The notes beneath the pieces were generated by a model that was not told where the DNA came from, ran no database searches, and saw nothing but the letters and a program-made list of their open reading frames with translations. A stretch of 64,000 bases of DNA from Halobacillus halophilus DSM 2266 (lineage in GTDB: Bacteria > Bacillota > Bacilli > Bacillales > Halobacillaceae), in the NCBI RefSeq assembly GCF_000284515.1, contig NC_017668.1, positions 744,001 to 808,000 of the forward strand, given 5' to 3'. Position numbers and translations under genes: made by a program. This document shows, in pieces, positions 1 through 7,704 of this stretch. Each line of letters opens with the position of its first letter. Within the stretch, counting starts at the first letter, position 1.

Positions 1-205
1 ATCTTTCGGGCGGCGAAGGAAACGACGAGACTTCCACGGGAGAAGGGACTAGGTGAGATCCCGCAGGGAGTGAAACGAGCGAGGAAGCTCACCGTTCCCC
101 CTAGGAAAGCGAGTTGTTTCCGTAACCTCCCTCATCCTTTTTTGGCGACCGACCCAAGTTATCTCGATACTGAGTCTTACACAAACGGGAGCTTTACTTT
201 AAAAG
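1..205. repeat. MITE-like intergenic repeat, copy E1 (cut by window edge)
   Basis: Non-coding. Contains the palindromic block found in copies at 4.1, 13.2, 23.1, 50.1 and 62.7 kb (CACGGGAGAAGGGACTAGG, GGTGAGATCCCGCAGGGAG, AACGAGCGAGGAAGCTCACC) and ends with the shared terminus: TTATCTCGATACTGAGTCTT at about 154-178, followed by ACGGGAGCTTTACTTT. The left end lies outside the window. No open frame of interest. Confidence 0.8.
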
Positions 206-334
206 CAACGCGGAGGTTTAATAGAGGTAAAGCATAAAAAAAGCCCGGTTCCTCATGAATAGAGTGACCTAGAAAAATGAGACGTAATAAAACACCTTCA
301 AAGTTGTAATACTACACTTGGAGGTGTTTTTCTT

Positions 335-670
335 ATGGGTAAAAAAGTTCACTATCCCGAAGAAGTAAAAAAGAAAGTAGTTCAATTAAAATTAGAAGGG
401 AATCACACGAATCAAGAGTTGATGGACATGTTTGGAATTAAGAATAAGTCCCAGATTAAAACGTGGATGAAATGGTTTAGAAATGGGGAAAACCACCGGT
501 TTGCTCAGCCTATAGGGAAACAATATTCTCACGGGAAAGGGCCGGAAGACGAGGATGAAATGACCCAACTGAAGAAAAAGATTGCCTATTATGATATGAG
601 AGAAGAACTGTTGGAAAAGTACCAGGAAATCGAAAGGAAGTGGTTCCAGAAGTATTCATCCAAATCGTAG
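335..670 (+). CDS. IS3-family transposase OrfA (HTH protein)
   Basis: 111 residues. The N-terminal 60 residues form the helix-turn-helix of the IS3 OrfA group (EEVKKKVVQLKLEG, then NQELMDMFGI). Residues about 75-108 are charged and heptad-like, as in the leucine-zipper segment that links OrfA to OrfAB. OrfA binds the element ends and, when fused to OrfB by frameshifting, gives the active transposase. A GGAGGTG ribosome site precedes the ATG. The stop lies 31 bases inside orfB. The orfB frame is open upstream from about 595, so a -1 shift is possible; a GGAAAAG sequence at 613-619 is one candidate slip site, weaker than the classical A6G. Regulation by frameshifting is family knowledge, not shown here. 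Confidence 0.88.
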   Translation: MGKKVHYPEEVKKKVVQLKLEGNHTNQELMDMFGIKNKSQIKTWMKWFRNGENHRFAQPIGKQYSHGKGPEDEDEMTQLKKKIAYYDMREELLEKYQEIERKWFQKYSSKS

Positions 671-1494
671 AAACATTTAAGCACAAGTATCCTGTGAAAG
701 ATATTTGTGAATGCTTTGGTATAGCTAAAGCCACCTATTATCGCTGGCGGGGAAAGTCATGGGGACCGTCGGTCCTGGAGAAGAAGATCATTGAGCTATG
801 TGAAGATCTAAAATTTAGAGTGGGACACCGTATGGTCCGTGACCTCTTACGTAAGGAATACCAAATCAAACTCAATCGAAATACCGTTCAAAAAATCATG
901 CAGAAATACCATATTCAATGTCGCGTAAAACCAAAGAGACAGTGTTATATCGCAGGGGAAAGTAAGATTGTGGTACCGAATTATTTAGAGAGAAACTTTA
1001 CGTCTACGAGACCTAATGAAAAATGGGTAACAGATATTACCTATCTTCCTTACGGAGAGAAAATGTTATATTTATCAACGATTATGGACTTATACAACAA
1101 CGAAATCCTCGCGTACACGATCAGTGATAAACAAGATACGTCCTTCGTATTAGATACGTTGAGGAAAGCTTGCGAAGGACGTGACGTCTATGAAGTGATC
1201 CTTCATAGCGATCAAGGTTCGCAGTACACGTCCTATGAATTTCAAGAAGAGGCCAAAAAAAGAGGCATTATCACAAGCATGTCCCGACGGGGGAACTGCT
1301 TTGATAATGCCGTCATCGAATCCTTCCACTCCACGATAAAATCGGAAGAATTCAGTCCTCTGGACCGAGGAAAAATAGATCATCATACCGTACGCTCAAA
1401 AATCGATACGTACATGTATTACTACAATTATTGTCGACCTTTTCAAAAACTAAACTGCCAAACTCCAATTGAATTCAGAGTAATGGCAGCCTAG
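640..1494 (+). CDS. IS3-family transposase OrfB (DDE integrase core)
   Basis: 284 residues starting at GTG 640, although in vivo it is probably made mainly as a frameshifted OrfAB fusion. An HTH_21-like region lies at about 45-100 and the rve integrase core at about 125-240. The catalytic triad is visible: D132 in WVTDITY, D191 in LHSDQGSQY and E227 in NAVIESFHS. The D-E spacing of 35 residues is the DD(35)E signature of IS3. It performs strand cleavage and transfer of the element ends. No frameshift or stop disrupts the gene. The stop codon touches the right inverted repeat, which is typical of compact IS elements. Confidence 0.92.
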   Translation: MVPEVFIQIVETFKHKYPVKDICECFGIAKATYYRWRGKSWGPSVLEKKIIELCEDLKFRVGHRMVRDLLRKEYQIKLNRNTVQKIMQKYHIQCRVKPKRQCYIAGESKIVVPNYLERNFTSTRPNEKWVTDITYLPYGEKMLYLSTIMDLYNNEILAYTISDKQDTSFVLDTLRKACEGRDVYEVILHSDQGSQYTSYEFQEEAKKRGIITSMSRRGNCFDNAVIESFHSTIKSEEFSPLDRGKIDHHTVRSKIDTYMYYYNYCRPFQKLNCQTPIEFRVMAA

Positions 1495-1526
1495 GTGTTT
1501 TATTGAGTCTTATTTTACTGTGGCAC

Positions 1527-1556
1527 TCCATGAAGGAATCCGGGCTTATTTTTATT
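1527..1556 (-). terminator. Probable cypC terminator split by the IS
   Basis: Next to the cypC stop the sequence ATAAGCCCGGATTCCTTCATG reads leftward on the minus strand. Its inverted counterpart, AAGCCCGGTTCCTCATGAA followed outward by an A run, lies on the far side of the IS at 234-259. Joined without the IS they would form a long hairpin with a U tract on both strands, so the IS seems to have landed in the loop. Alternatively these are outer extensions of the IS inverted repeats. Confidence 0.5.
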
Positions 1557-2799
1557 GGCGGTGGACGTTTTTAATAATGAATCCACTTTTCGGTAAGGCT
1601 GGCATTTTTCTTAAACTATAACTGTAATCCTGTTTCGGCACCTCATAATCAAGATGGTTCGTCATATAGCGGAAACTGGTTTTCAAAATTTCAATCGTCG
1701 GTTGCTCCCCTGGGCAACGATGGCCTTTATAATAGTCACCGCCTCCTTGTGGAATGAGATCATATAAGCCTCCATTCCAGTTCAGGAAACGATCTGGAAT
1801 AAACTCATCAGGATTTTCCCATAATCGAGGGTCGTGGTTTGTTCCATAAATATCAATCATAACGAGCTGCCCCTCTTTAAAATCATACTGCTGCCATGTA
1901 AAGTCATGATCGACTCTTGCGCCGAGGAAAGGAACGAAAGGATAATAACGACGAACCTCCTGAGTAAATCTTAAGAGATAATCATCCTCATTGGCTGCTT
2001 TTGCAATTGTTCGAGGGAATTGATAGAAAGCAAGAGCTCCAAAAGTAATAAATTTGGATATAGCTACAAGGGGACGAATGACGTTAATCAGTTCAATGGC
2101 AGCCATTCGAGCATCCAAAGGATTTCCGTGCAGGTCTTTATGCATAGCCATCTCGTAGATAGCTGTACCTTTTTGGGCTTGCTGTTTTCCTTCACGAACG
2201 TCTAGAATTAAATCTTCAATCCATTTTTCCGTACGTTTACGTGCTCTTCGGCTTTCTATATGTTTAGGGCCGACAGCGCTGAAACCATCGATCATGTTAC
2301 TTAAATCGCGGGTCCGTTTTTCCACTTCCTTTTCCTTTAAAGGTACTCCTGCCCATTCACAGGCTGTACGGCATAGCAGCTCTCGTGTTTCATCGTACAG
2401 CACTACTTTTTTCTTGCCTTCCCATTTGTTTGCGAACTGATCCCAGTGTTTGTTTGTGATAACTTTTAAAGAAGCCAGTGCTTCAGGCGTCATTAAGGAC
2501 ATGAACAAAAGCTTACGGTGAGTATGAGCTTTTCCATCCATTGTCTGAATAGCGTCTTCTCCAAAAAGAGTTTTCAGAACGCGGCCAGGAAGAGCGTTTT
2601 TACGGTTCATTCGATTAGTATCGTAGAAGAGCTTTGCTCCTTCTTCACCGCTTAGAAGGGCGACCTTTTCTCCGAGAACCCTCGTTTCGTAAACATCCAG
2701 GTGATTGTTTTGAACGCGTTTAGAAATAAATTCATAACCATCCTTGAATATCGCGAGTGTATTATCTATTGTCCTGTCTTTCGGTACTTTTACCGTCAT
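1552..2799 (-). CDS. cypC: CYP152-type cytochrome P450 fatty-acid peroxygenase
   Basis: 415 residues from the ATG at 2799, which follows AAGGAG by seven bases; a start six codons upstream lacks such spacing. The haem-ligand motif GHRCPGEQ places the cysteine ligand at residue 362. EVRRYYPF and IPQGGGDYYKGHR are the signature stretches of the CYP152 (CypC/YbdT) family. That family uses hydrogen peroxide directly to hydroxylate long-chain fatty acids at the alpha or beta carbon, with the substrate carboxylate paired to an arginine; no redox partner is needed. Cytosolic, no signal or membrane anchor. It stands alone, convergent with the IS. The length matches CypC (about 417). Substrate position specificity cannot be read from the sequence. 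Confidence 0.93.
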   Translation of the reverse strand: MTVKVPKDRTIDNTLAIFKDGYEFISKRVQNNHLDVYETRVLGEKVALLSGEEGAKLFYDTNRMNRKNALPGRVLKTLFGEDAIQTMDGKAHTHRKLLFMSLMTPEALASLKVITNKHWDQFANKWEGKKKVVLYDETRELLCRTACEWAGVPLKEKEVEKRTRDLSNMIDGFSAVGPKHIESRRARKRTEKWIEDLILDVREGKQQAQKGTAIYEMAMHKDLHGNPLDARMAAIELINVIRPLVAISKFITFGALAFYQFPRTIAKAANEDDYLLRFTQEVRRYYPFVPFLGARVDHDFTWQQYDFKEGQLVMIDIYGTNHDPRLWENPDEFIPDRFLNWNGGLYDLIPQGGGDYYKGHRCPGEQPTIEILKTSFRYMTNHLDYEVPKQDYSYSLRKMPALPKSGFIIKNVHRQ

Positions 2800-2912
2800 A
2801 TGTAGTCTCCTTTTCAATAAGGGTGTAATAATAAAGATTCCTTTTTAACAGACAGAGTAAACCAGTTAAGGAAACTAATTTGTTAAAAAGTGGAGGCCGG
2901 GAGTTCAATACC

Positions 2913-2958
2913 TTGACTATAAGTAATGATACATTTAAAATCGTAATCGTTACTATTT
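2913..2958 (+). promoter_or_regulatory. Promoter with Zur-type operator for rpsN
   Basis: TTGACT at 2913-2918 and TAAAAT at 2936-2941 are separated by 17 bases. The sequence AAATCGTAATCGTTACTATTT at 2938-2958 overlaps the -10 element and matches the Bacillus Zur box core TCGTAATnATTACGA with two mismatches. Zur with zinc should repress here and release the gene in zinc starvation (inference from the match and from the gene it precedes). Confidence 0.75.
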
Positions 2959-3060
2959 AGTTACTGCACCAGGAAGTTGCTGGATCGTAACAGATGGTGA
3001 AAGCCAGAAATGATTGAACTGATAGAAATTACTAATTTATAGAAAGGGTGAATAAACCAT

Positions 3061-3330
3061 ATGGCTAAGAAATCCAAAATCGCTAAAGAGAAAAAGCGTG
3101 AAGAGATGACAGTGTTTTATGCTGAGAAGCGACGTGAGCTTAAAGAAAAAGGGGATTATGATGCTCTGCGTAAGCTTCCTCGTGATTCATCGCCAACGCG
3201 TGTGAAAAGGCGGTGTGAACTATCGGGCCGTCCTAGAGGGTATATGAGAAAGTTTGATATGTCTCGTATTGCTTTCCGAGAACTGGCTCATAAAGGTCAA
3301 ATTCCTGGTGTGAAAAAAGCCAGTTGGTAA
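3061..3330 (+). CDS. rpsN: Alternative, zinc-independent 30S ribosomal protein S14
   Basis: 89 residues. This is the longer C-minus form of S14 (YhzA/RpsN2 type): it lacks the two CxxC zinc motifs of the standard 61-residue Bacillus S14 and has a single cysteine. The diagnostic C-terminal half, with [15 protein letters not shown] and [16 protein letters not shown], is complete. It binds 16S rRNA in the head of the small subunit. In B. subtilis this paralogue replaces the zinc-bound S14 when zinc is scarce, and the Zur-like operator upstream supports the same role here. It is a monocistronic gene; the ATG follows an AAAGGGTG site. A second, zinc-binding S14 is expected elsewhere in the genome. 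Confidence 0.96.
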   Translation: MAKKSKIAKEKKREEMTVFYAEKRRELKEKGDYDALRKLPRDSSPTRVKRRCELSGRPRGYMRKFDMSRIAFRELAHKGQIPGVKKASW

Positions 3331-3406
3331 TCCGGTACATTTCTCTGTAGGAGAGATGAAAGGCAGACGCGGTCTCGTCCGTGCCTGCCTCTATACATAG
3401 CTTTTA

Positions 3407-3735
3407 TTAACCTGCAGTTGTATTAATTGGAGAAGTTTCCATATCCTTGTGTTCCTTACGTTCGGTTTTTGAGAATAGGCGATACACAGCAGGGATAAGC
3501 ACCAGGCTAATGACGGTAGCAAAAAGTAATCCAGAAATAATGAAGGTAGCCATAGGGGCCTGATAATTACCGGCAGACCCTGTAGCGAGAGGGAGCATGC
3601 CGCCTGCCGTTGTGAGGCTGGTCATAAATATAGGACGTACACGATTTTTTCCTGCTTCTACAAGCGATTCTTCAACTACATAACCTTTTCCGTGAGACGT
3701 ATTTAACAGAAAGTTTCTATTAAAACTACCAAGTC
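3407..3735 (-). pseudogene. C-terminal remnant of an RND efflux pump
   Basis: Only the last 100 or so residues of an AcrB/SwrC-type transporter remain, about a tenth of the normal length of 1,000 or more. The reading frame can be followed from near 3735: GKGYVVEES, VEAGKNRVRPIFMTS, TTAGGMLPLATGSAG and the last membrane helix before VYRLFSKTERKE. This is the conserved end of TM11-TM12. The frame upstream of about 3700 seems to shift (VVLIETF in another frame). The break coincides with the edge of repeat E2, so the rest of the gene was probably lost with insertion or recombination of that element. An ATG at 3625 could start a 72-residue peptide but it has no convincing role. Confidence 0.8.
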
Positions 3736-4310
3736 TCCTTTACAGAAAAGCTCCCTTTTCTGTAAGACTCAGTTCCGAGATATTTAGACTGAGAGGACAG
3801 TCCTTCGGGGGATGATTTCGCTTTCCGTGGGAATGCGAGGAGCCTCCTCAGGCATTCGCCTTCCGGGGTCTCCCCTGTCATTTTTATCCCACAGGAGTCT
3901 ACATCATCCCCCTCCGGACTTTGCCAAATCAGAAGCTCGAAACGGCTTTATCCTTCACCGCTTGAGAAGAAATACTACATGAGCTTTATCCTTTTATCAG
4001 GCTGAAACTATGGGATAGAGCCTGTTATATAAGCATTCCAGCCAGGTTAAGGAGAACAGAATTCTCTTTTTCCGAAGGGGCCGTTCTTCCTAATAAAGCT
4101 GGCGTGGTGGGGAAATGGCGAGACTCCCATGGGAGAAGGAACTAGGTGAGATCCCGCAGGGAGTGAAACGAGCGAGGAAGCTCACCGTTCCCCCATAGGA
4201 AAGCGAGTTATTTCCCCACCAGCCCTTCTCCAAATATCGTAACGGACCCAAATTATCTCGAAGTCAAGTCTTACAGTTACCGGCCCTATTGTTTAATAAG
4301 TCTTATTAAA
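3736..4310. repeat. MITE-like intergenic repeat, copy E2
   Basis: About 0.57 kb, non-coding. The left end carries CAGAAAAGCTCCC, GTAAGACTCAGTTCCGAGATA (about 3761-3781). The right end carries TTATCTCGAAGTCAAGTCTT, then CCGGCCCTATTGTTTAATAAG. Between them lie block A (GATTTCGCTTTCCGTGGG to CCCACAGGAGTCTACATCAT, about 3815-3915) and block B (GGTGGGGAAATGGCGAGAC to TTATTTCCCCACCAGCCC, about 4090-4227). It separates the RND remnant from the BCCT gene. Confidence 0.85.
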
Positions 4311-4363
4311 AAAATAAACTGCCTCTATTAACATAGCTAACTGGAAAATAGAACATAAAACAT

Positions 4364-4393
4364 CCCAGGTAAGCTTAGGTTTGCTTACCTGGG
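4364..4393 (-). terminator. Rho-independent terminator of the BCCT gene
   Basis: CCCAGGTAAGC and GCTTACCTGGG form an 11-bp stem around a short loop, just downstream of the BCCT stop on the minus strand, followed by GATGTTTTATG. Confidence 0.8.
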
Positions 4394-4410
4394 GGAGAAA
4401 ATGACGAGGC

Positions 4411-5934
4411 TTAAGAAGTAGCACTCATTTTTTTAGATGAAGTTTTTTTCTTTTCTGCGGCTGTTTCCTGTCGGGCCGCTTTAAAGAAGGAAGCCCCCAT
4501 CATGAGCAGAACAATAGAGAATGGGAGGGCGGCTATGATTAACATATTTTGCAGTCCCTGTGTCCCTCCAAAATAAATAATGATAGCAGCCATGCCGGAA
4601 AGCGCCAGTCCCCAGGTAATTTTAACCATTCCTGAAGGGTTAAGTGCTCCTGAAGTGGATAACATGCCTAGTACAAAGGTAGCTGAATCTGCTGATGTTA
4701 TAAAGAAAATCGCGATAACGAAAATTGTAATAAACGACATGAGTACACCTAAAGGATATTCCTGTAAAACGGCGAAAGTAGCTGTCTCCAGTGAATAATC
4801 CGATATGGTTGCTATACCATACTGTTCAAGGTTAAGCGCCGAGACGCCGAAGACAGTAAAGAAAACAAAACAGATCAGCGAAGGCACCAGCAGCACTCCT
4901 GCCATGAACTCCCGGATGGTGCGCCCGCGCGAGATTCTTGCAATGAAGATCCCGACAAACGGGGACCACGACACCCACCAGGCCCAATAAAAGATGGTCC
5001 AGTCATTAATCCAGGTACGATTTCCTTCATTGAGGGGGGCCACATTGAAACTCATGGAAACGAAATTCGTAATATAACTGCCAAGCGTATTGGTGAACAT
5101 ATTCAAAATATACTGAGTTGGTCCCACTATAAATAATAAGACTAACAAAGCTACCGCGAGAACCATGTTGATGTTACTTAAATATTTAATACCTTTACTA
5201 ATCCCGCTCCAGGCAGAGAATATAAATAAGGCAGTGGAGACCGTAAGAATAATTAATTGAAAAGTAAAGTTTGCAGGTACATTGAATAAAAAGGAAAGTC
5301 CTTGATTAATTTGAGCGGTACCAAAACCAAGCGTAGCAGCAACACCGAACACAGTAGCTACTACGGCTAATGTATCGATGGCTTTTCCCAATATTCCTTT
5401 CATACTTTTTTCACCAAGCAAAGGAATGAGGGTCGCGCTTACGAGACCAGGATACCCTTTATGGAATTTAAAATAGGCGAGCACAAGTGCTACCAATCCA
5501 TAAACAGCCCAGGCACTGACACCCCAATGAAAGAATGAGTATTGCAATGCTTCCTTTATAGCTTCATCCGAACCTACTTCAGCTTCAGGGGCATTTTTAA
5601 AGGCGTGTGCAATGGGTTCAGAAGTTGTCCAGAATACGAGTCCCATGCCCATTCCTGCACTAAAGAGCATAGCGAACCAGGTGGGTAGAGGGAACTCGGG
5701 TTTTTCAGTCTTCTTTCCTAATTTCAGGTGTCCAATTTTAGAGAAAGTTAAATAGACACAAAACAGAAAAATGACCATTACAATTAATAAATAATACCAG
5801 CCAAATCGATTAGCAATAAAGGTAGTGGTTTCGGTCGTGACCGTCTCCAAATTCTCTGGAGCAACGGAACCCCATCCTACTACCAGTGCACAGATAGCCA
5901 GTGCACTCCAAAATACAGTCGTTACGTTTTTCAT
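4411..5934 (-). CDS. opuD: BCCT-family betaine/choline-type transporter
   Basis: 507 residues, 12 predicted membrane helices, with a lysine-rich cytosolic tail (EKKKTSSKKMSATS). The family signatures are present: GMGMGLVFW in the unwound helix (the glycine-rich form seen in Na+-coupled betaine carriers rather than the carnitine exchangers), and the aromatic substrate stretch WTIFYWAWWVSWSPFVGIFIAR. It should import glycine betaine or a related osmolyte with Na+ into the cytoplasm under salt stress, fitting the halophilic setting and the proline operon at 56 kb. GAGGTG lies before the ATG. It is a single-gene unit with its own terminator. Related carriers are OpuD and the BetH proteins; the exact substrate cannot be fixed from sequence. 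Confidence 0.92.
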   Translation of the reverse strand: MKNVTTVFWSALAICALVVGWGSVAPENLETVTTETTTFIANRFGWYYLLIVMVIFLFCVYLTFSKIGHLKLGKKTEKPEFPLPTWFAMLFSAGMGMGLVFWTTSEPIAHAFKNAPEAEVGSDEAIKEALQYSFFHWGVSAWAVYGLVALVLAYFKFHKGYPGLVSATLIPLLGEKSMKGILGKAIDTLAVVATVFGVAATLGFGTAQINQGLSFLFNVPANFTFQLIILTVSTALFIFSAWSGISKGIKYLSNINMVLAVALLVLLFIVGPTQYILNMFTNTLGSYITNFVSMSFNVAPLNEGNRTWINDWTIFYWAWWVSWSPFVGIFIARISRGRTIREFMAGVLLVPSLICFVFFTVFGVSALNLEQYGIATISDYSLETATFAVLQEYPLGVLMSFITIFVIAIFFITSADSATFVLGMLSTSGALNPSGMVKITWGLALSGMAAIIIYFGGTQGLQNMLIIAALPFSIVLLMMGASFFKAARQETAAEKKKTSSKKMSATS

Positions 5935-6129
5935 ATCGTCACCTCGTATGTAGGGGTAATTGTAAATGTGTAAAACGGGCCCTGATATTATATAAGTATA
6001 TCTATCGCTTCCCTAACGACCTCCCAATCAAACCAATAATTAGTAGATTTGGACTGGTAGATGCAGGAAAAGTTTCGTGTTACATTTAGAAAAATAGCTT
6101 TTGCTCCATATTTTTAGGAGGTGGCTGAA

Positions 6130-6615
6130 ATGCTTGAGACCGTTCAAATCGTTAGTATTCAAAAATCTCATTTGCAGCACATGTACTTATGGGAGCTTGA
6201 TAAAGAGATTCAGATGAATACAGGGATTGAACACCCGAGAACATATGAACTTTTTTTAAATTCTTTTGCGAAATACTTTCGTGGAGAGAAGCCCCAATAT
6301 TTTATAAAAGCTGTGGAAGTAAATGGTGAACTTCTTGGAAAAATAGAGCTTTTCTATGATGGAGATAAAAATTATCTCGGAATTTTACTAGCTTCTCAGA
6401 GAGATCAGGGCATTGGAACCAGGGCTCTGAATCTATTTTTAATAGAAGTTAAACAGTGTAGGTATGTTGATCGGGTGTATGTGGAAGTCTATGATGATAA
6501 TGAAAGAAGCTTACATTTCTTTCAGAAGAATAAATTCGTCTATACAGGGGAATCTTCGGCTGAATGGTACAAAAATCAACAGCGGAAATTAGTGACTCTT
6601 GTGCGTGATCTTTAA
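6130..6615 (+). CDS. GNAT-family N-acetyltransferase
   Basis: 161 residues from ATG 6130; AGGAGGTG at 6116-6123 overlaps the alternative GTG at 6121, so the ATG is preferred. It has the GNAT fold order: the acetyl-CoA loop is at QRDQGIGTRALN (a Q/RxxGxG/A motif), followed by the conserved VEVYDDNERSLHFFQKNKF segment in which the substrate-side asparagine and the aromatic pair are kept. It resembles the RimJ/RimL branch that acetylates amino groups of proteins or small molecules. The substrate is not identifiable. It converges on the Gfo/Idh gene and shares a terminator with it. Confidence 0.85.
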   Translation: MLETVQIVSIQKSHLQHMYLWELDKEIQMNTGIEHPRTYELFLNSFAKYFRGEKPQYFIKAVEVNGELLGKIELFYDGDKNYLGILLASQRDQGIGTRALNLFLIEVKQCRYVDRVYVEVYDDNERSLHFFQKNKFVYTGESSAEWYKNQQRKLVTLVRDL

Positions 6616-6668
6616 AAAATCCCGCTCTGCCTCATGTACCGATTGTATGAGACAGAGCGTTTTTTATT
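6613..6668. terminator. Bidirectional terminator
   Basis: CGCTCTG/CTCAT pairs with ATGAG/CAGAGCG, with an A run on the left (6613-6619) and a T run on the right. It serves the acetyltransferase on the plus strand and the Gfo/Idh gene on the minus strand. Confidence 0.9.
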
Positions 6669-7674
6669 TCGAAGGAGTCAGTTCTTGCAAATCAACCCGT
6701 CTTTTTCTTTTTTGTGATAAAGCTGCTCCCTGGTTGATTAGAGTTAAATTCCATGCATCAGTTCTAGTGATGGAAGGGGTGGTTCTTTCTTCAATAGCTG
6801 CTGCCCATTGGTTTATAGGAAGAGGGTATCCAGGAACTTTGGCAGGCTTCGTCCATTCTTCTGTATCCAGTTTTGTGCTCTTAATTCGAATTTCTTTGTT
6901 CTCAATCATAAGCGTGCCTTCCGTTCCATATAACTCGAGCTGGAACGGGCTTTTCGAAGAAATAAAACTGGTCTCAAGAACGGCCATAGCCTGGTTGGTA
7001 TATTCAACTACTGCTACTGACTGATCATCGACACCCCGTTCTGTTAATTGCTGAAGGTGTCCAGTAACCGCGGAAGGCGTACCTAATAACCGGTTTGCTA
7101 GATAAATAGGATGGGCACCGAGGTCAATCATAGCCCCGCCTCCGCATTGAGTGGGATTGAAGAATGTATCAGGAAGCCAGCCTGAAGGGGCTGCATCAGA
7201 GGGAACGGCTCCATTGTGAGCCGCACGGCATCTTACCATCGTTAATTGACCAAGCAGTCCCTGATTCACGGCTTGCTCTGCGTAGATAAAATAGTCATCG
7301 GCCAAACGGGGGAGGGAGACCATCAGTTCAACACCTGCCGCGTCTACTGCGGAAAAAATTTGTTCACAGTCTGCTACAGAAAATGCTAATACTTTTTCTG
7401 TGAAAATATGCTTGCCATGTTTAGCAGCCGCTAAAATCAGGTTCTTGTGCTGGTTCGTAGGGGATGCAATAATTACCGCATCAATGTCTGGATCAGAAAG
7501 GAGAATTTTAAGATCCTGGACAAATGGAACTTCCAATTTCTCTGCCCACTCTTTACCTCTCGCGGGATCCTCATCCCATACGGCTGAGATTGTAATATTG
7601 GGATTATCTTGAGCCTGTGCCGCATAGTCGATAGCGTGCACATGCCACTTACTTAAAAGAGCCACTCGCAACAT
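6664..7674 (-). CDS. Gfo/Idh/MocA-family oxidoreductase
   Basis: 336 residues from the ATG at 7674, which follows AAGGAGGAAGAATT; the start six codons upstream overlaps the ribosome site. It has an N-terminal Rossmann domain (about 1-120), with the FTEKVLAFS segment equivalent to the catalytic EKP motif, and a C-terminal alpha/beta domain with GGGAMIDLGAHPIYLANRLL. Family members oxidise or reduce sugars, inositols and related compounds with NAD(P). The first glycine loop is odd: where relatives have GxGxxG this protein reads LLSKWHVHAIDYA, so cofactor binding may differ. The gene lies just upstream of nothing obviously metabolic; the next gene on the same strand is an RsbR paralogue 30 bp away, so cotranscription is possible. 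Confidence 0.88.
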   Translation of the reverse strand: MLRVALLSKWHVHAIDYAAQAQDNPNITISAVWDEDPARGKEWAEKLEVPFVQDLKILLSDPDIDAVIIASPTNQHKNLILAAAKHGKHIFTEKVLAFSVADCEQIFSAVDAAGVELMVSLPRLADDYFIYAEQAVNQGLLGQLTMVRCRAAHNGAVPSDAAPSGWLPDTFFNPTQCGGGAMIDLGAHPIYLANRLLGTPSAVTGHLQQLTERGVDDQSVAVVEYTNQAMAVLETSFISSKSPFQLELYGTEGTLMIENKEIRIKSTKLDTEEWTKPAKVPGYPLPINQWAAAIEERTTPSITRTDAWNLTLINQGAALSQKRKRRVDLQELTPSK

Positions 7675-7704
7675 AATTCTTCCTCCTTGCACTTCAAAAA
7701 TCTC

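Larger units (their letters stand above)
262..1528 (+). mobile_element. IS3-family insertion sequence
   Basis: A complete-looking insertion sequence of about 1.27 kb with two overlapping genes, orfA and orfB, in a -1 frame relation. Imperfect inverted repeats of 33 bases lie at 264-296 and 1494-1526 (26 of 33 positions match by eye); both inner ends read AATAAAACACC on the element side. The right repeat begins at the last base of the orfB stop codon. The exact outer ends and the target duplication are uncertain because the flanks are themselves inverted copies of each other (AAGCCCGG...TTCCT...CATG), which suggests insertion into a terminator hairpin. Both genes are intact, so the element may still be active. 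Confidence 0.85.

Noticed and set aside
3740-4310. Palindromic intergenic blocks considered as CRISPR or as tRNA/rRNA fragments
   Set aside because: No regularly spaced short repeats, no cloverleaf and no rRNA sequence; they belong to the modular repeat family.
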